Assembly: GCA_000802095.1 (NCBI GenBank)
Contig: JUEB01000033.1
Location: 124,001 to 188,000 of the forward strand
Reading direction: 5' to 3'
DNA: 64,000 nt
From: Peptococcaceae bacterium BICA1-7
GTDB taxonomy: Bacteria > Bacillota > Desulfotomaculia > Desulfotomaculales > Desulfocucumaceae
The notes under the pieces are model-generated. The model did not search any database, was not told the DNA's origin, and saw only the letters and a program-made list of their open reading frames with translations. Within the stretch, counting starts at the first letter, position 1. Every line of letters begins with the position of its first letter. The translations under genes were made by a program, and so were the position numbers. Positions 16,528-25,694 of this stretch are shown here, in pieces.

Positions 16528-17400
16528 TTGGATTTTCTTAAAAAGATGAATGGAGCATTAAACTATATTGAAGGAAATCTTACTGAGGATATTGACTTTA
16601 AAGAAGTAGCGAGGCTTGCTTTTTGTTCCGAATATCATTTTAATAGAATGTTTTCTTTCCTGGCAGGTGTTACTCTGTCGGAGTACATCCGCCGCAGACG
16701 CTTAACTCTTGCAGCGTTTGAGCTTAATAATAGCAGCATAAGGATAATTGATGTTGCTATTAAATATGGATACAGCTCACCAGACTCTTTTACAAGAGCT
16801 TTTCAAAGTTTGCATGGTGTAACACCTTCGGAAGCCAGAAATAATGGTCAATTACTAAAGGCTTTTCCAAAAATGACTTTTCAATTATCAATTAAGGGGG
16901 GAATAGAAATGAACTATCGAATTGTAGAAAAAGAGGCATTTCGCATAGTGGGTATAAAGAAAAGAGTTCCTATAATTTTTCACGGAGTTAATCCGGAGAT
17001 TGCATCTATGTGGAAAACTTTAAATGATGAGGCTATAGATAAACTTAAAAAACTTTCTAATGTCGAGCCTTTGGGGCTGCTTAGCGCCTCCGCCAACTTT
17101 TCCGAGGGGCGGATGGAGGAAAAAGGAGAGCTTGATCATTATATAGGCGTGGCAACAACAAAAGAGTGTCCGGAAACCCTGACTCAACTTGGAGTGCCTG
17201 CCTCAACATGGGCTGTATTTGAATCATCCGGACCCTTTCCTGAAACCCTGCAGGATGTCTGGGGGCGCATCTATTCCGAATGGTTTCCATCCTCAAACTA
17301 TGAACAGTCAGTAGGGCCGGAAATATTGTGGAATGAAAATAAAGATATAGCTTCCCCAACATTTAAAAGCCAAATATGGATACCGGTTTTGAAAAGGTAA
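16528..17400 (+). CDS. AraC-family regulator with GyrI-like effector domain
   Basis: The 290-residue protein has an N-terminal AraC DNA-binding domain with two helix-turn-helices ([20 protein letters not shown] and [20 protein letters not shown], then HGVTPSEAR). A C-terminal GyrI-like/effector-binding domain (about residues 130-290) starts [20 protein letters not shown]. Such regulators (Rob/YdeE/BltR-like fold) bind hydrophobic compounds. TTG 16528 is used because GAGGAGGAGGT lies nine bases upstream and no ATG fits. Its target is not evident from the neighbours. Confidence 0.85.
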   Translation: MDFLKKMNGALNYIEGNLTEDIDFKEVARLAFCSEYHFNRMFSFLAGVTLSEYIRRRRLTLAAFELNNSSIRIIDVAIKYGYSSPDSFTRAFQSLHGVTPSEARNNGQLLKAFPKMTFQLSIKGGIEMNYRIVEKEAFRIVGIKKRVPIIFHGVNPEIASMWKTLNDEAIDKLKKLSNVEPLGLLSASANFSEGRMEEKGELDHYIGVATTKECPETLTQLGVPASTWAVFESSGPFPETLQDVWGRIYSEWFPSSNYEQSVGPEILWNENKDIASPTFKSQIWIPVLKR

Positions 17401-17430
17401 TAGCTTGGCGGCCACAGTAATGCAAGGGGA

Positions 17431-18564
17431 TTATTGCTCAGAGAAGTCCTCCTTATTTATATTATGTTGTTCCCTGTAACGGGTAGGTGTGACACCCACG
17501 TTTCTTTTAAAGGCGTTATAGAAGGCTGAAGATGAATTAAAACCGACATCAAATGCCACCGCCAGTATTTTGCGCTCCGGCTGTTCAATTAATATTTGCC
17601 TGGCTTCATTTATCCTGTATTCGTTAATCAGCTTATAAAAATTTGAATTTAATTTGCAGTTTATAATTTCGGAGAGCTGATGGGTTGTGATGGATAAATC
17701 ATGGGCAAGGCTATTAAGACTCATTTTTTCGTTTCTGTATAGTTTATCCTCCTCCAAGAGCTTTTTAAGCCTATTTACTATTAAACCAGCATCCAGATTC
17801 TCTATCTGGGATCGCTCATATCGCGCCTTTTCAGCTTCCTGCTTTATAATAAGAAGGTATTCCGGGTACATATTACTTAACAGATAAATAGATATTAATA
17901 CCATGGTTACCGAAAGATAAATTATCTGGGGAAATCCCAGCGAAAGTATGCGGTCAGTAAACCAAGCAATAATTAGCATAATAAGAAAACCAATGCCATA
18001 TAAAGCCATTTTAATTAGTCTTTTTCTATGTGTCTGAACTTCCTTTAATAAATCAAGAATATTCACAGTTAATAGAATAAGATATGCCATAAACAAAAGC
18101 ATTGATGAATACATTACAGAAGATATGATTATTTCATGGGACTCAAAACCATTATTATTTGTTAAATTCATGACACTGTAGAGCTCAACTTTTTTATAGG
18201 CGTATGGGGCTAACAGTGCTATTGATGTCAACGGAAGGACCAAATGCAATAAGTGTATGGGTTTAAACTGGAATTCATTGTAAATAAAGCATTTAAAATA
18301 AAAATATAGAAGTGGTACGGAAAGATAAAAGGAAGGTATACTAATCAAAAATAAGTTGAAATCAAAGAACTGGTTTATCCCCATGAATGTAAGCCCGCCC
18401 AGGGTTTGCCAGACTCCCAGCAGAAAAAAAGCTGCTGCCAGAATGTAATTATGTAAATTCCTGCTTCTAAGGAAAAGTTGTCCCAACGACAAAACCCACG
18501 CAAAACCTCCCCCGAAGAGTATAAAAAAATAAAATGCAGATATTAACAGCTGACTTCTAGTCAT
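17431..18564 (-). CDS. Membrane-bound AraC-family transcription regulator
   Basis: The 377-residue protein has seven predicted hydrophobic helices in its first ~240 residues. A linker and a C-terminal AraC HTH follow (MSLNSLAHDLSITTHQLSEI, ILAVAFDVGFNSSSAFYNAF and VGVTPTRYREQ). This is the layout of 7TM sensor-AraC regulators, which detect an outer signal and bind DNA while at the membrane. The gene converges on the AraC-GyrI gene, and the 30-base gap contains a 15-base match to tmRNA (CTTGGCGGCCACAGT, about 17404). Confidence 0.8.
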   Translation of the reverse strand: MTRSQLLISAFYFFILFGGGFAWVLSLGQLFLRSRNLHNYILAAAFFLLGVWQTLGGLTFMGINQFFDFNLFLISIPSFYLSVPLLYFYFKCFIYNEFQFKPIHLLHLVLPLTSIALLAPYAYKKVELYSVMNLTNNNGFESHEIIISSVMYSSMLLFMAYLILLTVNILDLLKEVQTHRKRLIKMALYGIGFLIMLIIAWFTDRILSLGFPQIIYLSVTMVLISIYLLSNMYPEYLLIIKQEAEKARYERSQIENLDAGLIVNRLKKLLEEDKLYRNEKMSLNSLAHDLSITTHQLSEIINCKLNSNFYKLINEYRINEARQILIEQPERKILAVAFDVGFNSSSAFYNAFKRNVGVTPTRYREQHNINKEDFSEQ

Positions 18565-18809
18565 GGGTCGAAGCCTCTTATCTATGCTTAAATTGATTGG
18601 CCTGAAATTTTCCTGCAGCAGCCAATATGATTAAGTATAAACCTAACTGTCCTCCTGAAACAACAGTAAGGTAGCGGTTTATTTATTGCTGCTAGTTTAT
18701 AAAAAATATAGCACGCTCATAAAATGCATGCTACAAATAGGGGACTACATGTACTTTTTAGGCGGCTTGATTTTAAAAAGGCAGTGATGCTAACTGATTA
18801 TAAGTTTTT

Positions 18810-19826
18810 TTATTTCCAGACCTCCCGAAAGACACGGATAATGTTCAGACCCAGTATTTTTTCAACATCTTTTTTCGAATATCCACGTTTTAAAAGGCCT
18901 GTGGTCAGATTGCACAATTTCTCGGGCATTTCTATTCCTTCGGGATAATGCCAGGGGGGCGACGGATATTCTTCGGGTTTCCAGGCCCCTGAGCTTATCA
19001 GGAAGTCGTAGGTCATCTTGGCGGTATCGTCATCCATGACACCTGCCTGGTATTCGTAATAGTCCATTCCGATACATATATGCTCTACACCAACTAGTTT
19101 AGCCATGTAATCTATATGGTTCAGATAATCATCCAAAGTAGGCCGGGCCTTATTTGCAACAAAGGCGGGGTATCCGTTGATCCCTACCACTCCGCCGTTT
19201 TTGGCGATGGCCTTGATAATATCCTCCGGAAGATTTCTCCTCGTGTCACACAGAGCTCTGGCATTGCCGTGTGAGATTATAACCGGGGCTCTAGAAGCCT
19301 CTATTGCCTCCATGGTTGTGCGATAGCCCGTATGAGCGCAGTCCACAACTGCTCCCAGCCGGTTTAGTTCGGCAATAACCTTCTCCCCGAAGGGGGTTAG
19401 ACCGGTATCAGTGTCTTCAGCACACCCGCAGCCCACCAAATCCTTTGTGTTATAGCATAACTGACATACACGGACGCCAAGACGATAGTAAATCTCAATA
19501 TTATTTATATTATCCTCAAAGGGCAGGCTGGCTTGAAAATGAAATATAACACCCAGTTTATTCTCTCTTTTGGCCCTGTATATATCCTCGACTGATGTAA
19601 CGAGCAGCAGTTTGTCCGGGTTGTTCCTGAACCTGTCAAACCACTGCCCCAGATTATGCATGGTAAATTGCAGGGTTCCGATTTGGGGGATACCGAACCC
19701 AACGGTTGCGGCAATAACTGTTGCCCCTCCTTCCCGGTAGTTTTGAAGATATTTTTCAATGGTGGCCAAGGGGCAGGTTGCATCGATGAGGATTGCTTTC
19801 TCATGTAGTTCCTTTCCATTAATCAT
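18810..19826 (-). CDS. Membrane dipeptidase (peptidase M19) family protein with altered metal motif
   Basis: The 338-residue TIM-barrel protein is of the renal dipeptidase family. The core is recognisable (YYRLGVRVCQLCYNTKDLVG, VVDCAHTGYRTTMEAI, APVIISHGNARALCDTRRN, VGVEHICIGMDYYE). The usual N-terminal HxD metal ligands (as in DGHND) are replaced by DATCPL, and the Glu ligand region reads FHFQASLPF. The binuclear site is therefore incomplete by sequence. The gene sits 86 bases downstream of a proline racemase family gene on the same strand, so the pair probably works on the same imino-acid or peptide substrate. Activity is uncertain. Confidence 0.7.
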   Translation of the reverse strand: MINGKELHEKAILIDATCPLATIEKYLQNYREGGATVIAATVGFGIPQIGTLQFTMHNLGQWFDRFRNNPDKLLLVTSVEDIYRAKRENKLGVIFHFQASLPFEDNINNIEIYYRLGVRVCQLCYNTKDLVGCGCAEDTDTGLTPFGEKVIAELNRLGAVVDCAHTGYRTTMEAIEASRAPVIISHGNARALCDTRRNLPEDIIKAIAKNGGVVGINGYPAFVANKARPTLDDYLNHIDYMAKLVGVEHICIGMDYYEYQAGVMDDDTAKMTYDFLISSGAWKPEEYPSPPWHYPEGIEMPEKLCNLTTGLLKRGYSKKDVEKILGLNIIRVFREVWK

Positions 19827-19912
19827 TATTGTTCCCCCCTTTGTTTTTTGTTAGGAGCTTGTTAATACCTCCGCAATAATATATCCCGGATAGAGCTTCC
19901 AGTCTTCCTTTT

Positions 19913-20920
19913 TTATAAACTGGGATAGAAACCATATTTAAGTGGGTCGTCCGGGTTAATGACAAACTGATGTATTCCCGTTATAAAAGCCCTCGATATA
20001 ATTTCCGGCACCACCGCGGTCAGATTCCCCAGCTTTGTTTCTTTTATCAGCCTGCCCCTGAAGGTTGTGCCAATTATGCTTTCATTTACATAATCACACG
20101 CCAGTTGCAGCTTTCCTGTGGCGTGCAGTAAAGCCATTTTAGCGCATGTGCCTGTGCCGCATGGGGACCGGTCAAACTGTCCATTACCGAAAATCACCAC
20201 ATTTTTGGCATGGGCGTCCTCCGCTTCCGGCTCCCCGTATAGCTCAACAAGATCCACGCTGAATTTTTTGCCGGAACCTGGTATAGCTACTTCAATTTCC
20301 TTTCTTGCCTGATGCAGTATGTCCATTCCTGTATTAACCAGGCGGTTGATGTTATCCAGGGATATTTCAATGCCGATCTCCTTGGCCTCCACCAGCGCAA
20401 AAAAATTTCCGCCATAAGCTATGTCAGCTCTTATTCTGCCTAATCCCGGAATATCAAGTGGCACTGTTTCACGGAAGAGGAATGAAGGAACATTCTCTAT
20501 TGTGACAAACCCCACTTTCCCGTTACGGACCTCTGCCCTTGCATAAATAAGCCCTGCCGGAGTTTCCAGACTTATACAGGCTACCTCCTTCACATCTATA
20601 ATCCCCAGTTCAATAGCGACTGTTACTGCGCCTATTGACCCATGAACACACATATCGAGGTAGCCGCTTCCGTCCATAAATACCAGTCCAAGGTTAGCTT
20701 TTTCATCTGCGGGCTTACAGAGTATCGCGCCGAACATGTTCTGGTGGCCCCGGGGCTCATGCATCAGAGCTGTTCGAATATAATCCATGTTCCGGGCAAT
20801 ATAGTCACGCTTCTCTTTCATTGAATTTCCCGGTAGAGACCCCAGTCCGTCAATAACTACACGAGTTGGTTCCCCCATGGTATGAGAGTCAACCGCGTAT
20901 ATACGCTTACAGCTTTTCAA
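19913..20920 (-). CDS. Proline racemase / hydroxyproline epimerase family
   Basis: The 335-residue pyridoxal-independent racemase shows the family start VDSHTMGEPTRVVIDG and HEPRGHQNMFGAI. The first catalytic Cys is in MDGSGYLDMCVHGSIGA and the second in DRSPCGTGTCAKMA. Both Cys are present, which fits a racemase or epimerase rather than the dehydratase branch, where one is Thr. The first motif reads MCVHG instead of the usual MCGHG. Proline, 4-hydroxyproline or a related imino acid is the likely substrate. It heads a two-gene unit with the M19 protein, with the promoter upstream of 20920. Confidence 0.82.
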   Translation of the reverse strand: MKSCKRIYAVDSHTMGEPTRVVIDGLGSLPGNSMKEKRDYIARNMDYIRTALMHEPRGHQNMFGAILCKPADEKANLGLVFMDGSGYLDMCVHGSIGAVTVAIELGIIDVKEVACISLETPAGLIYARAEVRNGKVGFVTIENVPSFLFRETVPLDIPGLGRIRADIAYGGNFFALVEAKEIGIEISLDNINRLVNTGMDILHQARKEIEVAIPGSGKKFSVDLVELYGEPEAEDAHAKNVVIFGNGQFDRSPCGTGTCAKMALLHATGKLQLACDYVNESIIGTTFRGRLIKETKLGNLTAVVPEIISRAFITGIHQFVINPDDPLKYGFYPSL

Positions 20921-21069
20921 AATTAGCCTCCCGAAAAAATACCTTTATGCCTAAAAATAATACGTGTATTCCCGCTAAACATCTTCCTCTTTGATAAACC
21001 CGGTATAATTTTTGCGAAGAGATTTAGCGGTACCGGTAACCTGACAGGCTAACTTATTGGAAATTGGCG

Positions 21070-21101
21070 ACCTTCTGTATACGGCAGAAGGTTTCTTTTT
21101 T
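21070..21101 (+). terminator. Intrinsic terminator after a short untranslated leader or small RNA
   Basis: ACCTTCTG (21070-21077) pairs with CAGAAGGT (21085-21092), then a T-rich tail. Upstream is TATAAT (about 21003) and some 60 bases with small self-pairing segments (GGTACCGGTAACC, CCTGACAGG) but no frame. It looks like an independent short RNA or an attenuator before the gene at 21303. The remainder of 20921-21302 shows nothing else I can support. Confidence 0.55.
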
Positions 21102-21302
21102 GCTAACCAGCAATACGGCATGAATTTTTTGATCCGTTAAAAGAAAAAGGAGATGGGCCTTGAAGCAAAGCATATACTGTCGAACACGGGTACTATTCTT
21201 TGTAAAAATGGGATTGATTTATTGGACGCAATTCTTTTAAAATAATAATGTAATGGAAAATTATGGTAAACCACTTGGCCTGCATTAACAGCAGCATTTT
21301 CT

Positions 21303-22928
21303 ATGAAAAGAGGGGTCATGGTGGATTCTTTTGACCAGATGAGACAAAACTTATACAGCTTCAGGGACGGTTACTATTTGGCAAAAAACGACCCTTCTTT
21401 CTGGGAAAAACTTTTAAAAAGAGAACCGAATAATGAAAAGGCAATGTATCATGTGGGCTTAAAACTTAAGCAAGAAGCCATAAAGTATTTGAAACGCTAT
21501 CGCTCCACTGAAGCTACTGTATATTTTGCTATATACAATCGAAAGCTAAAAGAAGCTCTGGCAATGTTCAACCAGTCCTTAGACTGCGGTTATATACTGG
21601 CCCGGAAGGAAGTACTGCTCATAGAAGCGGCCATTAAACAGCAAGAAAAGGACTGGAATAAATCAATACAAGAAAAACCATTAAATAATTCCATGCTTAA
21701 AGGGTTTTTAATCTGCGCCATTATTGTCCTCATGCTCCTTGCAGGAATGACAATTGTCAACCTTAGCTATAAAAATAACATAATCACTGAGAATACATAT
21801 TTTAAAAATACTGCCTATCTGATACCCTATGACGTGGTGTATGGGAAGCCCCCGGCTCAGGATAGTGATATTTCTCAGAATAATTATGAGGTTAGCATGA
21901 TCACCTTGCCTGTAAACTCAGATAATGAAGATATTGTCAACAGCCTTTTAAATGAAATAAAATCCTCCTACACTGATAACCCCAAAGGCCCCAAAAAGGT
22001 AGTAGCCCTTGATGGTAATCAGGAAGCGGCAGGTATGGCAATTTGGCCTGGAGAACCCAGTCATATTAAGGTTTATGTCTATCCGCCCCTGCTAAATAAA
22101 CCTCAGTCCTCTAACCTTATTCAAGAAAATTATCCCCTTTGGGAAACTGCAACCGTGATCCGCAGCGCATTGTATCAATTCACAAAAGCAAACGGCTTTA
22201 TGCCAAAGGAATTATCCAGTTTAACTGCTTCTTATCCTAATAACTACCTAAGCTCACTGCCTAAAGAACCAATAACAGTCAGTAATAAAGTTTCGTCTGG
22301 TTTTGACGGTAGTGGTGGATGGTTATATGAGCCTATAGATATAGGTTATCCTGGCATGACCGATAAGGATTTGCAAGAGACTGTCAAACGTGCGCTTCAG
22401 CCCAATATTTCCCCCAAACAGGATATTCCTTTTTCCCCTGTGGAAATATTTATAGATAAATCAGCGCATCTGTTAACTCTGCTTTCACAAAGCCAAATCA
22501 TTAGCAGATATCCAGTGGCCCTGGGGAAAAACAATAAAACCCCGGAAGGTTCTTTTTTTGTTGAAAAGAAAATTATGAATCCAAACAAAAATATACCCGG
22601 CAGTGCTTATGGAACCCGGGCCATGGAGCTTTCTGATGAAAGAGATGCAATACATGGAACAAACGACCCTGGCAGCATGGGGCAAGATGCTACAATGGGC
22701 TGCATAAGAATGCAGAATAAGGATATAGAAGAGTTGTATTCACTGGTGCCATTATACTCCCCGGTCACTATTTCCACTGATAAAAAGAAAGAAAACGGAG
22801 ATAACGACAACCCGGAGGAATTAAGAAATATACCTTCTCATGCTTTGCTATCTCTATCGGACTTATACAAAAAAAGTGATAACCCACTGGAAGAGGACAA
22901 TGGCAGTGTTTTTAACTGGAACCAATAG
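21303..22928 (+). CDS. Membrane-anchored L,D-transpeptidase (YkuD domain)
   Basis: The 541-residue protein has a cytoplasmic helical N-terminus (about 130 residues, TPR-like), one membrane segment (LICAIIVLMLLAGMTIVNL), a ~250-residue extracytoplasmic region and a YkuD catalytic domain near residues 375-490. The YkuD domain has YPVALGKNNKTPEGSFFV, IHGTNDPGSMGQDAT and then GCIRM with the nucleophile Cys. L,D-transpeptidases make 3-3 peptidoglycan cross-links, in spore formers often in the spore cortex or wall repair. The start could be ATG 21303 or, with the AGAGGGG site, ATG 21318 or GTG 21321. It stands alone. Confidence 0.83.
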   Translation: MKRGVMVDSFDQMRQNLYSFRDGYYLAKNDPSFWEKLLKREPNNEKAMYHVGLKLKQEAIKYLKRYRSTEATVYFAIYNRKLKEALAMFNQSLDCGYILARKEVLLIEAAIKQQEKDWNKSIQEKPLNNSMLKGFLICAIIVLMLLAGMTIVNLSYKNNIITENTYFKNTAYLIPYDVVYGKPPAQDSDISQNNYEVSMITLPVNSDNEDIVNSLLNEIKSSYTDNPKGPKKVVALDGNQEAAGMAIWPGEPSHIKVYVYPPLLNKPQSSNLIQENYPLWETATVIRSALYQFTKANGFMPKELSSLTASYPNNYLSSLPKEPITVSNKVSSGFDGSGGWLYEPIDIGYPGMTDKDLQETVKRALQPNISPKQDIPFSPVEIFIDKSAHLLTLLSQSQIISRYPVALGKNNKTPEGSFFVEKKIMNPNKNIPGSAYGTRAMELSDERDAIHGTNDPGSMGQDATMGCIRMQNKDIEELYSLVPLYSPVTISTDKKKENGDNDNPEELRNIPSHALLSLSDLYKKSDNPLEEDNGSVFNWNQ

Positions 22929-23028
22929 TCTTTTATATCTCATTTTGTCCCGCCAGCCCGTTTCCCTTTTAATCTCCACGGTTAAACAAAAATGGTAAAT
23001 CAATGAACCTCTCACATTCAAAGAATAA

Positions 23029-23286
23029 GACGCATTTCCCCGCCCTCACTCCCACTCTCACTGGAGAGACGTCACAGTTACCAGAGGAAGTATTGTCCGG
23101 GCCAACTGCTTGGCCACCCTGGACGTTAAAGAGGAATCAGAGTCCACTATTTATGTTTATATTGATGTGTATTCAAAGGACCACCAGCATGTTTATTACT
23201 TTAATGGATCATTACCTGGCACCATTAGGGCTTATGATGAATACTGCTCAAAACACTTTATCCATAGTGAGAATAAAGCTAAATAG
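23029..23286 (+). pseudogene. Gene remnant, unknown secreted-type protein
   Basis: An 85-codon stretch without a start codon reads well as protein (VTVTRGSIVRANCLATLDVK, ESTIYVYIDVYSKDHQHVYY) and ends at TAG 23284-23286. There is a stop just upstream in frame, no ribosome site, and no recognised family. It lies between the L,D-transpeptidase gene and a tmRNA-like repeat, in a stretch of broken sequence. A short GTCCCGCCAG match to tmRNA occurs at 22948-22957. Confidence 0.4.
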
Positions 23287-23356
23287 CCCTGAATCTCAAT
23301 ATGCCTGTGTGCTCTCAGATTATAAAGAATAACCGTTAAGTAATGTCCGGAAAAAC

Positions 23357-23380
23357 AAAACCACCTTTGCGGTGGTTTTT
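23357..23380. terminator. ACCACC-type hairpin next to tmRNA-like copy C
   Basis: AAAACCACC-TTTGC-GGTGGTTTT followed by TATGCTTATAC and then the tmRNA-like sequence. On the minus strand this is where a terminator for the tmRNA-like RNA would stand. Confidence 0.75.
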
Positions 23381-23390
23381 ATGCTTATAC

Positions 23391-23537
23391 TGGTGAAGGC
23401 AGGGCATCTTGATCTAACGTTCGAAAGAACGACCACAGGTGTGTCTCGATCGCAGGCTGCTGTTTAAATTTGGCTCCTTTGGCGGCTGCAGCCGGCCTCC
23501 TCTGGGGCTATCTCATAATATTCCCGCCTGCCTCCGG
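23391..23537 (-). repeat. tmRNA-derived repeat, copy C (3' half)
   Basis: It begins TGGTGAAGGCAGGGCATCTT, then TTCGAAAGAACGACCACAGG, GTGTCTCGATCGCAGGCTGC and TTGGCGGCTGCAGCCGGCCT, aligning along the 3' half of the intact tmRNA at 40930. The T-arm is replaced by GGGCATCTTGATCT. The same replacement appears in copies at 29050 and 33288. The stretch from here to 23723 shows no gene I can support. Confidence 0.75.
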
Positions 23538-23723
23538 ACCCGATGTTTTTAGCAGTTGTAGTAGTGCTGATGCTGGTGGCTATGCCCGCATGGTGCAGTC
23601 GGCGGATGTTGCCGCAGGCAAAGGCTTTCCTTCCTTAAAAAGGAAAAAGTATAAGCTGATGTCTGCCGGGTTATTTTACTTTATATCAAAAGAAGAAAAA
23701 AGAATAGAAAAGGAGTGAAATTA

Positions 23724-24452
23724 ATGCCATTCTGGGAAGCACAGCCAACCTTAACGGCCGTTCAATGGCTCGCAAGAGTATCCGTACTATATTTATATTT
23801 ATTAATCCTCACCAAAATTATGGGGCAAAGAGAAATAGGAAGGTTAACCCTCTTTGATTTTATTATAAGTATTATTATAGGAAGTACCGTTGCTGGAGCA
23901 CTTAACAGCAGCACCAACGGCCTTAAAGGTGTTTTCATTACTGTTGCTGCTCTTGCTGGTTTCCAAATAATACTTAGCATTGCTTCCCTTAAATTTTCCA
24001 GGTTCAGAAGAGTGATCGAAGAGGAACCAATAATATTGGTGCAGAATGGCAAGCTACTGGGTGAAGCAATGAAAAAAACCAGAATTAATCTTGATGACCT
24101 TATGTCTTTGCTGCGTCAAAAAAACTATTTTAATCTATCCCAGGTAGAATTTGCTATACTTGAACCCAATGGCAAATTAAGTGTCATACCTAAATCACAA
24201 AATAGACCTGTAACCCCGTCAGATTTAAATATTGCTACCAACTATGAGGGATATCCGGTAATGGTAATAGAGGATGGGAACATAATACAAGATAATCTGA
24301 AGAGGAACCATCTTACAGAACAGTGGCTGAGGGATCAGCTGAGAAAAAATAATATTCGGTCTCACACAGAGGTCTTTGCTGCAATGCTGGACACCCAGGG
24401 CAGATTATATTTCAGTTTAAAAAATGATGCTTCTGAAAGAACTGCCTCATAA
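23724..24452 (+). CDS. DUF421 (YetF/YcaP-type) membrane protein, copy 1
   Basis: The 242-residue protein has three N-terminal membrane helices (YLYLLILTKIMGQREIGRLTL, FDFIISIIIGSTVAGAL) followed by a cytoplasmic DUF421 domain. That domain holds EEPIILVQNGKLLGEAMKKT, RINLDDLMSLLRQKNYF and VEFAILEPNGKLSVI. ATG 23724 lies eight bases after AAAAGGAG. The family is abundant in spore-forming Firmicutes, and some members (the SpoVA/YetF cluster) act around spores, but the biochemical role is unclear. A second copy follows after 29 bases, so the two are probably co-transcribed and may form a heteromer. Confidence 0.82.
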   Translation: MPFWEAQPTLTAVQWLARVSVLYLYLLILTKIMGQREIGRLTLFDFIISIIIGSTVAGALNSSTNGLKGVFITVAALAGFQIILSIASLKFSRFRRVIEEEPIILVQNGKLLGEAMKKTRINLDDLMSLLRQKNYFNLSQVEFAILEPNGKLSVIPKSQNRPVTPSDLNIATNYEGYPVMVIEDGNIIQDNLKRNHLTEQWLRDQLRKNNIRSHTEVFAAMLDTQGRLYFSLKNDASERTAS

Positions 24453-24481
24453 ATTATTGTTTCTGAGGAGGGAGGAGATAT

Positions 24482-25165
24482 ATGGAACCTATTAACATCA
24501 TTGCCCGTACAGCGGTAGCATTTATCATTTTGCTGATATTAACCAGAATACTTGGAAAAAAACAAATGAGTCAGCTTACCTTTTTCAATTATGTAACAGG
24601 AATAACCTTTGGTTCAATAGCAGCAGCATTTGCAGTAGACCGAAGCATACCTGCCATCGACGGGGTTGTCAGTCTGGTTGCATGGACTGCCCTCACTGCT
24701 TTAGCAGGATACATTGGCCTTAAATCAGGCAGGGCCAGGTTATTAATAGACGGAGAACCTACAATTGTAATTAAAAAAGGCAAGGTGCTTGAAGAGGCTA
24801 TGGCTGCTATGAGGCTTAACATGGACGACCTTTCTATGCTTCTTAGAAAGAACAATATATTCACTTTTGCAGATGTTGAATATGGGATAATTGAGCCCAA
24901 CGGCCAGTTAAGTGTATTGAAGAAGCAAGAATTAGAGTATACAACTAAGAAGGATATAAACCTCCAGCCCCAGCCCCATAAGTTTTTACCAACAGAAATA
25001 ATATCCGGTGGCAAGTTATTGGAGAGAAATCTGGCGGAATTAAATCTTAGCAGGGAGTGGCTGGATTATGAACTAAATAGAGCTAATGTAACTTTAGATC
25101 AAGTTAACTATGCAGAGATAAAAAGTGATGGGACCCTTTACTTAGATAAAAAAGTTGATGAGTAA
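24482..25165 (+). CDS. DUF421 membrane protein, copy 2
   Basis: The 227-residue paralog of the preceding gene has helices at residues ~5-80 (RTAVAFIILLILTRILGKKQ) and the DUF421 domain (DGEPTIVIKKGKVLEEAMAA, RLNMDDLSMLLRKNNIFTFA, EYGIIEPNGQLSVL). The GGAGGGAGG site precedes ATG 24482. It ends 35 bases before a terminator hairpin. A third copy is at 29258. Confidence 0.82.
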   Translation: MEPINIIARTAVAFIILLILTRILGKKQMSQLTFFNYVTGITFGSIAAAFAVDRSIPAIDGVVSLVAWTALTALAGYIGLKSGRARLLIDGEPTIVIKKGKVLEEAMAAMRLNMDDLSMLLRKNNIFTFADVEYGIIEPNGQLSVLKKQELEYTTKKDINLQPQPHKFLPTEIISGGKLLERNLAELNLSREWLDYELNRANVTLDQVNYAEIKSDGTLYLDKKVDE

Positions 25166-25200
25166 TTCGGCTTTTTTCCTTGCATAGGGGCTATAAGTAA

Positions 25201-25244
25201 AAAGCACCTCGTCGTTACATAATCAAAGCGGAGCGAGGTGCTTT
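25201..25244 (+). terminator. Intrinsic terminator after DUF421 pair
   Basis: AAAGCACCTCG (25201-25211) pairs with CGAGGTGCTTT (25234-25244), an 11-bp stem, downstream of the second DUF421 gene. Confidence 0.8.
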
Positions 25245-25273
25245 AATCTGTACTGGTTTTTGTATGCACTAAC

Positions 25274-25455
25274 TTATTTTAGGACTTCTAAAACGGTTTG
25301 CATTTTTTGCTCTGGTGACCATTGTTTTTTTTGCATGGGATGTGCTCCTTTCGCTTCTCAAAGTATTTCGAGGTTGGTGTCGCTTATCCCCTACCAAATC
25401 GTGTCGAATTTCCTGGGTCCATTATAAGGAGTCTCTCGAAAGCGGAGAGCCGACA
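25274..25455 (-). mobile_element. IS3-family insertion-sequence remnant (left end with orfA start)
   Basis: On the minus strand, GAAAGGAG precedes ATG 25336 and a 20-residue peptide MQKKQWSPEQKMQTVLEVLK ending in TAA 25274-25276. This is the N-terminus of an IS3-family OrfA transposase, which would normally continue for about 80 more residues. Upstream (25337-25455) is non-coding sequence opening with TGTCGGCTCTCC, as at an IS left end. The rest of the element is gone, so it cannot move by itself. The stretch 25456-25694 shows nothing else. Confidence 0.6.
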
Positions 25456-25694
25456 CCTGTCGCATGTTTCCTGTTTACCTTAATAGTATTCAAGGTGTAG
25501 AATTATAAGGTAGCTGATATAGGCAATATTTGCTGTAATCTTTGCTTAAATTTTTAATCAATTTTTAATTCTAGTCAAAGATTCCTTGAAGTTTTTGGAG
25601 TTAGAATTTATATACAATCAATTGATTCACTTTAAAATTATCGTTTTGTTTTGCGCAAAGCTAAATTCTAACAAAAAACAAGGGGGAGTTATTT

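Noticed and set aside
21139-21240. Possible 26-31 residue peptide between the terminator at 21101 and the L,D-transpeptidase gene
   Set aside because: AGGAG directly touches the ATG in one frame, the other frame relies on TTG, and nothing supports coding.
23470-23718. 82-residue plus-strand frame after tmRNA-like copy C
   Set aside because: Its first half is tmRNA-like sequence read as protein, and the rest shows no family pattern or ribosome site.
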